DNA of 64,000 nucleotides, from assembly GCA_964531325.1 (NCBI GenBank), contig CAZHCW010000001.1, positions 248,001 to 312,000 on the forward strand, given 5' to 3'. Positions 44,949 to 53,585 of this stretch are shown in pieces (the first letter of the stretch is position 1; each line of letters begins with the position of its first letter). This DNA is from UTCHB3 sp964531325 (GTDB taxonomy: Bacteria; Bacteroidota; Ignavibacteria; Ignavibacteriales; Ignavibacteriaceae). A program made the translations under genes and the position numbers. Under the pieces are notes generated by a model, which did not search any database, had not been told where the DNA came from, and saw nothing but the letters and a program-made list of their open reading frames with translations.

Positions 44949-45758
44949 TCATTGTTTTTTCTCCACAACTACAACAACTTCATTTTCAAATTCGATATAC
45001 CCCAGCTTCCACCCAAACTCTTCTGCCCCTTTTTTCAGGTCTTCTTCGTGATTTCCAAGTATGTCGGTTTTTTTTGCAACCAGATTCAGGGTCGGGAAGG
45101 AGATTAACACTTTTTTTGCGGGAACATTTTTAACCACTTCAAGCCCGGCTCCGGTAAGTCTGTGCTCAAGACAATAGTACATTTTGAATAAAAACGCCAC
45201 ATCAACAGGGATTACGGGCGGACTTGAAAAAACATCCCTCTGGATCCCCAGTGGCTCAAGCCCTTCCAACTCAAAATAGTAGTTTATGAGATCGATAAAC
45301 TGCTCATTCACATCGTAAGAGTAAAATTTTACACTTTGGGGAAGTCCCATCCATCTGAACGACAAAGGATTAAGTGCACACGCAAGATCGGCTACTGTAT
45401 TTGGTATCCCCGTCACTTCAAACAATTTTTTATAATATTCATCGAGTAACTGGTTTCGTTCGCGGGTGGAAGAGTGTTTCGAAAAAATTGACCAACAAAC
45501 TTCCCTTATCGCAGTATCATTTCCACTTTTAAATGCTGTTGCAAGGCTTTCCTTAACTTTTTTATAGTTTGGTTCACCAAGGTATTCAGCTCTTATCCGG
45601 TGGAGTTTCTTTTTTGCCATCTCCTCAGCAATTTTTATGCTTTTGTGGCGACCATATTCACTTGTGAGAACATCGCGGATCGTCTCCTCAAGTATGATTT
45701 TATACTTCTTTGAGGATTTTATCTTGTTTACAATTTCGTCTATTTTCTTTTGCATCAT
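44949..45758 (-). CDS. Second 16S rRNA (guanine-N7) methyltransferase, ArmA/Rmt-like
   Basis: 269 residues from ATG 45758; the frame is open further upstream, but that part runs into the 33-bp repeats and is not protein-like. Landmarks: KIKSSKKYKIILEETIRDVL, EYGRHKS, KKKLHRIRAEYLGE, SKHSSTRERNQLLDEYYKKL, the SAM site VADLACALNPLSFRWMG (the usual ACGLNP reads ACALNP) and DVAFLFKMYYCLEHR. The FPT-S motif is VLISFPTLNLVAKK, less complete than in the first copy. It is the first gene of the operon with rsmI, tgt and the first homologue; the pair are probable diverged paralogues. Confidence 0.75.
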   Translation of the reverse strand: MMQKKIDEIVNKIKSSKKYKIILEETIRDVLTSEYGRHKSIKIAEEMAKKKLHRIRAEYLGEPNYKKVKESLATAFKSGNDTAIREVCWSIFSKHSSTRERNQLLDEYYKKLFEVTGIPNTVADLACALNPLSFRWMGLPQSVKFYSYDVNEQFIDLINYYFELEGLEPLGIQRDVFSSPPVIPVDVAFLFKMYYCLEHRLTGAGLEVVKNVPAKKVLISFPTLNLVAKKTDILGNHEEDLKKGAEEFGWKLGYIEFENEVVVVVEKKQ

Positions 45759-45862
45759 TATTTTCGTTTTACAATGCAAATTTAACGATAATCCCCGCAT
45801 GAGGCAAAGAATTCCGACCACTACCCTCCAAACCCCAAAATCGATTTGTTGTGTCAAGGTGA

Positions 45863-46075
45863 ATTCCATAATTTTACCGTAATTTGTGGAGTTGTAGTCC
45901 ATAGATTTAGCTCAATTTGTGGAGTTAGACTCCATAGATTTAGCTTAATTTGTGGAGTACTATTCCATATATTTATCGTAATTTGTGGAGTACTATTCCA
46001 TAAATTTTACTAAATTTGTGGAGTTATATTCCATAAATTTTACTAAATTTGTGGAGTTACTTTCCATATATTATG
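45863..46075. repeat. Tandem array of six 33-bp palindromic repeats plus a half unit
   Basis: Units start at 45881, 45914, 45947, 45980, 46013 and 46046, an exact 33-base period. Every unit begins AATTTGTGGAGT and carries TCCATA at positions 19-24 of the unit; seven central bases and the last nine vary. Each unit is a dyad (TGGAGT...ATTCCA arms; unit 2 has a perfect TGGAGT/ACTCCA). A seventh, left half-unit (ATTCCATAATTTTACCGT) precedes them. It lies between the divergent starts of the rRNA methyltransferase gene and the ATPase gene. This looks like multiple operator sites. Confidence 0.9.
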
Positions 46076-46116
46076 AAAAAGCGATAAAATACACAAAATT
46101 TTGAGTGATTGACAAC

Positions 46117-47256
46117 ATGAAAAACTATATAAAAAGGAAATTAGACAATCCGTCCCTGCTCAGGAAAAACAAAGTATTAGTGATTTATGGCCCCCGTAGA
46201 GTTGGAAAAACGACAATAATGGATTCATTGATTGGAGGTGTCGGCGGTCAAATCAAGCGGGTTACGGGTGACGACATTTCCGTTCAGACAACAATCTCTT
46301 CCCGGCAGCTTGAGGTATTGAATCCCTGGCTTGCAGGTGTTAATCTGCTCGCCATCGACGAAGCTCATGAAATAAAGGAAATTGGAAAAGCTCTAAAACT
46401 GATTGTTGATAATATAGAAGAGATTACAGTTGTGATCACAGGTTCCTCCTCTTTTAATATTGAACAGGCAACCGGTGAACCATTGGTCGGAAGAAAAACT
46501 GTAGTCCATCTCTATCCGTTTGCACAACAAGAGTTATTGAGTTTACATACCAATGCCTATGAATTGCGAGAAAATCTGGTAAACTATCTTGTTTTTGGTT
46601 CATATCCGGAAGCCATTTTGGCTGAAACAATCGGTGAAAAAATCGAAACCATCACCGGAATTGTAAACTCTTATCTGATGAGGGATATTCTTGCCTTCGC
46701 CAACCTGAGAGGTGCATTGCCGATATTTAATCTATTAAAATTATTGGCATTCCAGATGGGTAGTGAAGTTTCGCTAAACGAACTCTCTGACAAAGTTGGA
46801 ATCGATATTAAAACTGTCGGCAGGTATATCGAACTGTTGGAAAAATCATTTATCATAAAAAGATTAACTCCATATTCACCCAACAGAAGGCGGGAGATTA
46901 CTTCCAAAAATAAATACTATTTTATCGATAACGGTATCAGGAATGGTACAATCTCGCAGTTTAATGGTATCGAGAATCGTAATGACATCGGTCCACTTTT
47001 TGAAAATTTTATAGTTATGGAATTTTTTAAGAAACAGGCAAATGATCGTGCTTATGGAGAATTATATTTCTGGCGGAATTATGACAAACAGGAAATCGAC
47101 CTGCTGTTGATCAAAGATGGTTACATTCAACCGTACGAAATCAAATATAATCCCAAGGCAAAAATCAAAAAGACCTCATTCACTGACAATAATCATGAGG
47201 TTTTACCCGTGAAAGCGATCAACTCAGAGAACTATCTTGAATTTTTACTCGACTGA
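46117..47256 (+). CDS. AAA_14/DUF4143 ATPase
   Basis: 379 residues from ATG 46117; a GTG at 46105 is also possible. Walker A is VIYGPRRVGKTTIM (about 20-33) and Walker B LLAIDEAHEI. The middle has YLMRDILAFANLRGALPIFN and the winged-helix-like LNELSDKVGIDIKTVGRYIE (about 225-245). The C-terminal DUF4143 part has EIDLLLIKDGYIQPYEIKYN, a PD-(D/E)xK-like D...ExK pattern. The biological role of this large family is unsettled. The 33-bp array ends about 40 bases upstream, and the HTH could bind it. Confidence 0.88.
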   Translation: MKNYIKRKLDNPSLLRKNKVLVIYGPRRVGKTTIMDSLIGGVGGQIKRVTGDDISVQTTISSRQLEVLNPWLAGVNLLAIDEAHEIKEIGKALKLIVDNIEEITVVITGSSSFNIEQATGEPLVGRKTVVHLYPFAQQELLSLHTNAYELRENLVNYLVFGSYPEAILAETIGEKIETITGIVNSYLMRDILAFANLRGALPIFNLLKLLAFQMGSEVSLNELSDKVGIDIKTVGRYIELLEKSFIIKRLTPYSPNRRREITSKNKYYFIDNGIRNGTISQFNGIENRNDIGPLFENFIVMEFFKKQANDRAYGELYFWRNYDKQEIDLLLIKDGYIQPYEIKYNPKAKIKKTSFTDNNHEVLPVKAINSENYLEFLLD

Positions 47257-47260
47257 TTCT

Positions 47261-47827
47261 CTATTTTAATCCTGCCTTTACCATCTCTTCATACCAGAAG
47301 GGTTTAACGGGGTTTTCCTTCAACTCTTCCATCTTCAAATTTTGATGGAGGAGTTGAAGTTCTTCAGAATTAATATATGGGACTATTGTGGTTGGCAGAT
47401 TCAAAATTTTTGCGGAACCCAATACTACAGCTACCTGATGAGGAAATATATAACCTGACTTTTTTAATTCACTAAAAACAAACAACAGATCATACAGATT
47501 TGTAATCCCCTCCTGAAATTCATGTAAAAGTGATTCCACTAATGAGGGAATCATCTCAACAGGTATCTCAGAAACTTCATACCAAAGCCTGTCAACTTTT
47601 CTTTTCCCGTCGGGTCTTCCTTTTGAGGTGAAAAAGAGGAAAAAATCTCCCCTCTTCAACTTTTCAAGTTTCAACAGTAGCTCTTCCCTTTTTATTTGCG
47701 AAAAATGAAAAAAAACATCAGCCTTGTGATGTTGGCTCTTGAGAAATCCATAACCTTTTTCATCTATCTTTTTTACCCGGCAGAAGTCAACGGGCTCAAT
47801 ATTGATAATGTTACCTTCCAAGTACAA
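47261..47827 (-). CDS. Protein with N-terminal cold-shock-like domain
   Basis: 188 residues. Residues about 12-65 form a cold-shock/OB-type fold with RNP-like motifs KGYGFLKS and DVFFHFSQI. The remaining helical part has no known domain. It may bind RNA or single-stranded DNA. Its start overlaps the end of the upstream serine hydrolase gene by 17 bp, and its stop is 5 bases from that of the convergent ATPase gene. Confidence 0.72.
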   Translation of the reverse strand: MYLEGNIINIEPVDFCRVKKIDEKGYGFLKSQHHKADVFFHFSQIKREELLLKLEKLKRGDFFLFFTSKGRPDGKRKVDRLWYEVSEIPVEMIPSLVESLLHEFQEGITNLYDLLFVFSELKKSGYIFPHQVAVVLGSAKILNLPTTIVPYINSEELQLLHQNLKMEELKENPVKPFWYEEMVKAGLK

Positions 47828-49079
47828 TCCCTTTGGTTTTATAGAGTGCTTCCTGCATCGTGTTCATTACCTTTGAAATTGAATAGACCCCATCCCTTAT
47901 ATCCCACGCGTTCGAGTAGATAACCATCGTGATATCTGTGATCGGGTCATATATCATCTCGGAAAGATATCCCTCATGTGCACCAGTGTGTCCATAACCA
48001 AGGTTTGGAACATACTGCAGACCACAACCGTAACTATTGGCAGAGGCTCCCCCCATCGGAATCATATTCAACATAACCTGATTCATAACCACCGACGAGA
48101 TCACTCCCTTGCCAAGAATTGATTCCCTTAAAAATTTTGCAAGATCAACAGGGGTTGTAATTAGATTCCCTTCGGCAACATTACCTGAAATATTCGAAAT
48201 AGTTGTATTTTTTATTCCATCCACACTTTGTACATAACCCGGAACAAATGGAGCAGGAAGCTGCTGGTCACTTCCAAGATAGGGCATGCTGGAAGATAAC
48301 AGCCCAATCGGAATCATAATTTCATCTTTAACAAAATCGCTGTAACTCTTTCCCGAAACCCTCTCAATTATTTTTCCCAACAGAACATATCCACTGTTAC
48401 TGTAGTGATAGCCACCTCCGGGTGGAAAATAATATAAACCGGTAACAGAATTTACCGAGGTTAATTCATCAAATGTGAATGTATGATTTGGATCAGTTTT
48501 CATTATATAGTCGTTGTAGTTTTCCCCCTTGTACGGAACATTTGCTTGAATTGTATCGGGAATCATTTCATTGGAAACATCAAATACACCTGCTCTGTGC
48601 TGCATCAACTGAAGTATCGTAATCGAATTTTTAAATGGAATATTATAATTGGCATCATCGGGAAGATAGGGTTTATTTGTTCCCGGGATGGTATCAGTAA
48701 CCTTTGCATTAAAGCTGAGTTTTCCTCTTTGGTATAGGAGCATTATTGCTGTTGAAGTAAACGACTTGGTGTTACTTGCAGCTCTAAAGTGAGTGAATTC
48801 AGTGGGTGCATTTGTAAAGCCGGCAGATGCAAAAGCTTTTCCACCCGGATATGTTACATAAATGGAAAATCCGCCCGGATACTCCGGGTTGTTTTTTTTG
48901 ATCGTATCAAGAACACTCTCAATAACAACTTTAATCGCAGCTGTATGATCTTTGTTTGATAATCCAACCGAACTTTCCTCTTTGCAGGAGGTAAAAAGTG
49001 AAACGGATATAAACAGTAAAACCGGAAGTAATACCTTGGATTTTAATCCTGTTGAATTCATCAAATTTTTCTTCTCCAT
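47811..49079 (-). CDS. Serine hydrolase of the class C beta-lactamase/DD-peptidase fold, lipoprotein
   Basis: 422 residues. A lipoprotein signal (VLLPVLLFISVSLFTSCK) leads to the hydrolase domain. The nucleophile motif is ASNTKSFTSTA (S-x-x-K, about 95-98), the Tyr motif YHYSNSGYVLLG (Y-S-N) and the third motif GHTGAHEG. This group mixes D-aminopeptidases, esterases and true AmpC enzymes. The HTG in place of KTG argues for a peptidase/esterase rather than an antibiotic-resistance lactamase. Confidence 0.88.
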   Translation of the reverse strand: MEKKNLMNSTGLKSKVLLPVLLFISVSLFTSCKEESSVGLSNKDHTAAIKVVIESVLDTIKKNNPEYPGGFSIYVTYPGGKAFASAGFTNAPTEFTHFRAASNTKSFTSTAIMLLYQRGKLSFNAKVTDTIPGTNKPYLPDDANYNIPFKNSITILQLMQHRAGVFDVSNEMIPDTIQANVPYKGENYNDYIMKTDPNHTFTFDELTSVNSVTGLYYFPPGGGYHYSNSGYVLLGKIIERVSGKSYSDFVKDEIMIPIGLLSSSMPYLGSDQQLPAPFVPGYVQSVDGIKNTTISNISGNVAEGNLITTPVDLAKFLRESILGKGVISSVVMNQVMLNMIPMGGASANSYGCGLQYVPNLGYGHTGAHEGYLSEMIYDPITDITMVIYSNAWDIRDGVYSISKVMNTMQEALYKTKGIVLGR

Positions 49080-49422
49080 TACAAAACCTCACTTGGTCGT
49101 TTGTTAATAAACAATATTTAAAGTTAAATCATATCACAATAAAAAGCAAATATTGATCCTCTAATGCCTCTGTTCGCATCACAAAATATAATGTAACTTA
49201 GAACCTTTAGCTGTTTATTTTGTGTAAAATGGTAAAATATCACAAGTAAAAAAAAATCCTTGTTTACCAAACAGTTTTTGTATAAATTTCACACCTTAAT
49301 AAATAATAATGACTACGGATTATTCTGAGCGACTCTCAGAACCGAATAAACTTTTCTGAAAGTGCCATACCGTAAATCCGATTTTAATAGAAGCTATAAA
49401 GTGAATTAAAATTGGAGTATGA
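49080..49422. other. Divergent promoter region, no gene seen
   Basis: 343 AT-rich bases between the starts of the serine hydrolase (minus) and the zinc-ribbon gene (plus). I see no ORF, strong hairpin or repeat; it must hold both promoters. Confidence 0.5.
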
Positions 49423-50400
49423 ATGAATTTTTGTCCAAAATGTGGTTCTCGTGTAACCCCGGAAATGTCGTTTTGTTATAAATGTGGTGAAAAACTTGTT
49501 GTGGAAATAAATCCACCTCAACCAATGTCACACATGGATGTTTCACCTCCACCGGCTGCTCGTCCCTTCAGGAATACCAGCCCGATGGAAATGCCACCTC
49601 CTGCGTCGTACAGAATGACCATAGAATCAGGTCACCCTGCGACCAATCGTTCAACTACAAGCACTGATGGTTACATTACCCCCGGCTCAAGAGCTTTCAA
49701 TCGTGCGACGAGTGATTTCGCAAGATCCTCAAGAGTGGTTGAAGAATCCCCGGAGAAGCCACAACTATCCGACATTCCTTCTTCAATAGAATTGCCTCCT
49801 CCTCCAATTACACCGGTGCCGAATATCCCGATAGCGCAAAGACAAAGCAAGACAGGTAATTTCTTAAGGAAAGTAAATCCATTTGCACCAAAAAAACATT
49901 TTTTTATAACATTATTGGTGATCGGTTGTGTTTGGGCAGGCTTCTCATTTTTCGATGATATCGCCGGCTTCGACCATCACATCATTTATGAATGGGGATT
50001 ATCCAGGAATGCTGTTATTGAAAGATTAAACTACGAAAATATCTCACATTCCATAAAAGATAATACCGGAAGTGAAGTAAGTGCCGAAATTTCTAATTCG
50101 ACAATCAACTTCCCTTTTAATAAAGAGCTTCTAAAAAATAAAAAAATTGCTGTTTCTTATTTTTTCAACGCAGATGAGAAACTACGCAGTATTTCGATTG
50201 CCATTCCTCAAATTAAAAGAGTGGAAATTTTTGCGATCAGTAAAATGATAGGTGAAAAATACAGATTTGACCCAACAAACTCGAATCCTGAAGAATTTGC
50301 GTATATCACTGATGACACCAAAATCTGGTTTGTTGTAAGAAACGAATCAGGCGACAATGTTGATGCACTGATAACGCTGACAGCCAGAAAATTAAGATAA
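49423..50400 (+). CDS. Zinc-ribbon membrane protein
   Basis: 325 residues. An N-terminal zinc ribbon (FCPKCGSRVTPEMSFCYKCG, two CxxC knuckles) is followed by a long proline/serine-rich linker (about 30-150). One membrane helix (FFITLLVIGCVWAGFSFF, about 162-180) leads to an external domain of about 140 residues without known family. GGAG lies 5 bases before the ATG. No function can be assigned. Confidence 0.8.
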   Translation: MNFCPKCGSRVTPEMSFCYKCGEKLVVEINPPQPMSHMDVSPPPAARPFRNTSPMEMPPPASYRMTIESGHPATNRSTTSTDGYITPGSRAFNRATSDFARSSRVVEESPEKPQLSDIPSSIELPPPPITPVPNIPIAQRQSKTGNFLRKVNPFAPKKHFFITLLVIGCVWAGFSFFDDIAGFDHHIIYEWGLSRNAVIERLNYENISHSIKDNTGSEVSAEISNSTINFPFNKELLKNKKIAVSYFFNADEKLRSISIAIPQIKRVEIFAISKMIGEKYRFDPTNSNPEEFAYITDDTKIWFVVRNESGDNVDALITLTARKLR

Positions 50401-50544
50401 TGTAGTGGCTTATGGTAAAAACCGGCATTTTATCGGAACCAGTTTTTGATGATTCTCTTTTGGTTTGCAACTATTCTAAAATAGCTTGAGCCTCTAAAAA
50501 GTTTTTGTTGCCCAATTCTACAGATGCAAAATCCATTTTTTCTA

Positions 50545-51516
50545 TCATCTGCCTTGGGCAACATTAACAACCACACTCCCTTTTTTTCTTCCTGTTTCAA
50601 CATAGGTATGAGCTTCAGATATCTTTTCGAGCGGGAATTCACGATCGATTACAGGAATAAACTCACCGCTGATCAGCAATCTCCTCAGGAATTCAATGCC
50701 TTCTTTTTTCTCGACAGCAGTACCACCAATAACCTTTTTCCCCTTTGTTAAACTTGTGAAAAAACCGGCTAATACTACCGCCGGGTTCATGTGCACCAGT
50801 CTAAGATAATATCCCTTCTCTTTTAGTGAAGTTACGCTCTTTCCAAATGGACTTTTCCCCACAGTATCAAAAACGATATCAAATGAGTTTGGATAGTTCC
50901 CGATATCGTCTTTGGTGTAATCAATGATCTTGTCAGCTCCAATCGACTTTACAAGTTTTACATTGTTGGTTGAACAGACTCCGGTAACTTCAGCACCAAA
51001 ATATTTTGCGAGTTGAACTGCAGCGGTTCCACAATTTCCCGAAGCACCATAAACAAGTATCTTTTTTCCTTTGTCAATTTGTCCCAATCGAAGAAAATGG
51101 AGTGCAGTCAACCCGCCAAATGTTACCGCGGCTGCCTGTTGAAAACTGATGTTCTCCGGTTTTAATGCTATAACTCCATCTTCAGATAAGCAGATATATT
51201 CAGCATAAGTACCAAATTTAAAACCTGCTGATCCAAAAACCTCATCATTGGTTTTAAAATTTTTTACATCCTTACCCACTGACTCAACTATTCCGGAAAA
51301 TTCTATCCCAAGTGTTTTGTTTTTAGGATGCCAAAAACCCATCATAAATTTCACCAAATAAGGGTCAGCTTTTCTTAAACGAATATCAGCCAATGTTACA
51401 GTTGTGGCAATAATTTTTACTAATATTTGATTTTCTTTAGGTACCGGTTTTGTAACCTCAGTGAGGTGGAGAACTTCAGGTCCCCCATAATCATTATATT
51501 CTACTGCGCGCATCAT
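50545..51516 (-). CDS. Zinc-independent MDR-family reductase (quinone oxidoreductase-like)
   Basis: 323 residues. The MDR fold has RAVEYNDYGGPEVLHL at the start, TLGIEFSGIVESVGKDVKNF (about 70-90) and the NADPH site KKILVYGASGNCGTAAVQLA (about 144-163). The catalytic/structural zinc cysteines of alcohol dehydrogenases are missing, which fits quinone or enone reductases. It marks the left edge of the AT-rich island. Confidence 0.9.
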   Translation of the reverse strand: MMRAVEYNDYGGPEVLHLTEVTKPVPKENQILVKIIATTVTLADIRLRKADPYLVKFMMGFWHPKNKTLGIEFSGIVESVGKDVKNFKTNDEVFGSAGFKFGTYAEYICLSEDGVIALKPENISFQQAAAVTFGGLTALHFLRLGQIDKGKKILVYGASGNCGTAAVQLAKYFGAEVTGVCSTNNVKLVKSIGADKIIDYTKDDIGNYPNSFDIVFDTVGKSPFGKSVTSLKEKGYYLRLVHMNPAVVLAGFFTSLTKGKKVIGGTAVEKKEGIEFLRRLLISGEFIPVIDREFPLEKISEAHTYVETGRKKGSVVVNVAQGR

Positions 51517-52114
51517 TAAATTCCTGTTAAATGGATGGTTTCACGGAGACCAACTTTTCCATCTGATGGAGAAAACATCAAATGGAAAAAGATTGAAACT
51601 TAATTTAATAAACAAACAATAGAAATTGTTTCATGTTTATTTGAGCGGTGGATTTTTAGTTTGGGAGGGAATATGGGGCGGAATTGTAGCAGTATTCCAA
51701 TATGGTATGCATTTGAGACATTCATTCACATTGGTATAAGCTTTATTTCCGATAAAAACCTCTTATCGGATCAGGTTGACGAAAAAAAACATTCAGAAAA
51801 TCAGTCTTCACATTTATTGATAAGAATCATTGATTACTTTTCTATTGGTTTTGCATGTTTTTAATTCTTACTTCAATGAAACCTTTAGTATCAATTAATT
51901 ATTATGCAGATTGTTTTTTATCTCCTTCAGTTAAGTTCATCTTTTTAGTGCTATAGTATCAATATTTATTCAACTCTTAATTCCATTAATCTTTTTCTTT
52001 GTTATATTTTGGTCTATTAAAAGAAATTTTCCCTTAAACGATAATTTTAGATTCGACTATATTTCGTTTACTAAAGTTTCACAATTGAATTTACAGAATA
52101 AAGGTTTAATATTA
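51517..52114. other. AT-rich region at the left edge of the R-M island
   Basis: About 600 bases without a convincing gene. A 67-codon plus-strand frame at 51661-51864 lacks protein-like features. A perfect 8-bp hairpin (TCCGATAA/TTATCGGA) lies at 51748-51770, without a T-run on either side. The promoter of the nuclease genes must lie here. Confidence 0.5.
51748..51770. other. Perfect 8-bp hairpin of unknown role
   Basis: Stem TCCGATAA with TTATCGGA, 7-base loop. It lies about 340 bases upstream of the first nuclease gene. Neither strand shows the T-run of a terminator. Confidence 0.4.
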
Positions 52115-52888
52115 ATGATAGACCAAAAATATTTTAAAGAATATAGAGCTAAACTTGGTTTTAGCGAACAATTTAAAGTCAAATCCTTTTTCGCGGCAAA
52201 AGATATAACCCCCACAGTGGATTTTGATTATATCGAGTTGTTAAATGCTAGGTTATTCGAAATAGTTGATAAAATCAATAGATTGGTTGTGCCTGAAATA
52301 CAAGTCCTTGATATGGATCTTTTCTGTAAGGAAAACATTACTGAAGTTTTCGATATATTGAGATCCAACAATATAATCTATAGACTTAATAACCAAGGAA
52401 GGCGCCCTGAAGAAGTATATTTTTCATGGATGCGTGGTTTTGTTATTTCGTCATATTTTATAAATGCTTTGAGCATTATTTTCGATGTACAAGCCGAAAA
52501 CATAGAACTTATCGGCGATGATGCATTAATGAATATCGATACTTTTAAAAGATCCCCTAAGGCTGATATTCAAATTTGTCTTTCGGATGGTACAAACATA
52601 AGAATTGAGGTTCAATCAGGCTTTCAAGGAATAAATGATATTAAACAACATAAAGTACTTGAGGCTCAACGACTTCGTCGAGAAGAAAATATACCTTCTC
52701 TCGTCATTCATTTTGACCTATTCAACGGACAGGTTGCTTTTGTCAGAATTGATGAGATTGAAGACAATAATGTTAATTGGATAACACGCCAACAAATGGA
52801 AGGACAAACAGTCCTAAACATTGACCAGAATTGTTTTCTTTGGAAACTGACAGAATTTCCACCACAATATGTTAATTTAACTTTGTAA
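52115..52888 (+). CDS. PD-(D/E)xK-like restriction endonuclease subunit A (putative)
   Basis: 257 residues from the ATG at 52115. A helical N-terminus (about 1-130) precedes a nuclease-like core: KADIQICLSDG and, after a strand, IRIEVQSGFQGIND, giving D-x(12)-E-x-Q, a known variant of the PD-(D/E)xK site. The stretch leading to it (ENIELIGDDALMNIDTF) can be laid over the same part of the next gene. It lies 10 bases before that gene and in the same operon as a cytosine methyltransferase. A restriction role is inferred from this context. Confidence 0.65.
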   Translation: MIDQKYFKEYRAKLGFSEQFKVKSFFAAKDITPTVDFDYIELLNARLFEIVDKINRLVVPEIQVLDMDLFCKENITEVFDILRSNNIIYRLNNQGRRPEEVYFSWMRGFVISSYFINALSIIFDVQAENIELIGDDALMNIDTFKRSPKADIQICLSDGTNIRIEVQSGFQGINDIKQHKVLEAQRLRREENIPSLVIHFDLFNGQVAFVRIDEIEDNNVNWITRQQMEGQTVLNIDQNCFLWKLTEFPPQYVNLTL

Positions 52889-52898
52889 GAGGTACAGA

Positions 52899-53585
52899 AT
52901 GAGAGAGTTATTTTCAGAAAAGTATTCCAGTCTCGCCAATTTTTGGAATATGGACAACGATTTATTATACTATATAATCCGAAGATATGAGAAATTGTAT
53001 GACATCGAAATCGAAAAATTGAAGGATGAAGGTATGCAATTACCAAATTATTTTAAGGACAAACGGACAGACGAGGAGTATATTTATGATCTTATCGATG
53101 GTTGGGTGATGGAAGACATTATTTGTGATGCTTGGTTAAGGCCTCGTTTGCTTAAGATAGATAGCTCAATTATCATTAAAGTTATGGGCACCAATCGTGA
53201 CCGTGTCATTCAGAAAAATAATCCTAAGGCGATATCAACAGAACCAGATTTAATTTTTTCGCGTAATGGTGTGGAGACGCGAATCGAGTTACAAATGGCT
53301 CGAAAAGCAATACCAGGGGGCTATGATATGAAGCAGACCAAGGTTGAAAGGGCCATACGGGAGAATAATTATTTTCTTTGGGTTATTATTCCTGCAAACA
53401 AATATTTCATCATCAATGCACAAAAAGAAATGTCTAACCTCACTCCAATCCCAAACCCTTTTTGGGGTGGTAAAATTGCTTACCATATTGATCAGAATTT
53501 CATTTCTAGTATCGGTGATTATTCATCTATGTCTGATGAGCTTTCCGATGTTTATTGCAAGAAACTGGGATTGTTAAGTGTCTAA
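52899..53585 (+). CDS. PD-(D/E)xK-like restriction endonuclease subunit B (putative)
   Basis: 228 residues. A helical start with YDLIDGWVMEDIICDAWLRP and LLKIDSSIIIKVMGTNRDRV precedes the active-site pattern TEPDLIFSRNGVETRIELQM (P-D-x(10)-E-x-Q). The order of elements parallels subunit A, although identity is low. AGAGG lies 6 bases before the ATG. The stop overlaps the methyltransferase start by 8 bp. Two different catalytic-type subunits beside one methyltransferase is unusual and suggests a heteromeric enzyme. Confidence 0.65.
   Translation: MRELFSEKYSSLANFWNMDNDLLYYIIRRYEKLYDIEIEKLKDEGMQLPNYFKDKRTDEEYIYDLIDGWVMEDIICDAWLRPRLLKIDSSIIIKVMGTNRDRVIQKNNPKAISTEPDLIFSRNGVETRIELQMARKAIPGGYDMKQTKVERAIRENNYFLWVIIPANKYFIINAQKEMSNLTPIPNPFWGGKIAYHIDQNFISSIGDYSSMSDELSDVYCKKLGLLSV

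Noticed and set aside
45863..46075. CRISPR array
   Set aside because: Period is only 33 bases with conserved ends and no room for 30-base unique spacers; no cas genes nearby.
47811..49079. Beta-lactamase resistance gene
   Set aside because: Third motif is HTG and the family is mostly peptidases/esterases; no resistance context.
51748..51770. Terminator at the island edge
   Set aside because: Good stem but no T-run on either strand and no gene ending close by.
51661..51864. 67-codon gene at the island edge
   Set aside because: Contains a perfect hairpin, no domain or ribosome site; treated as non-coding.
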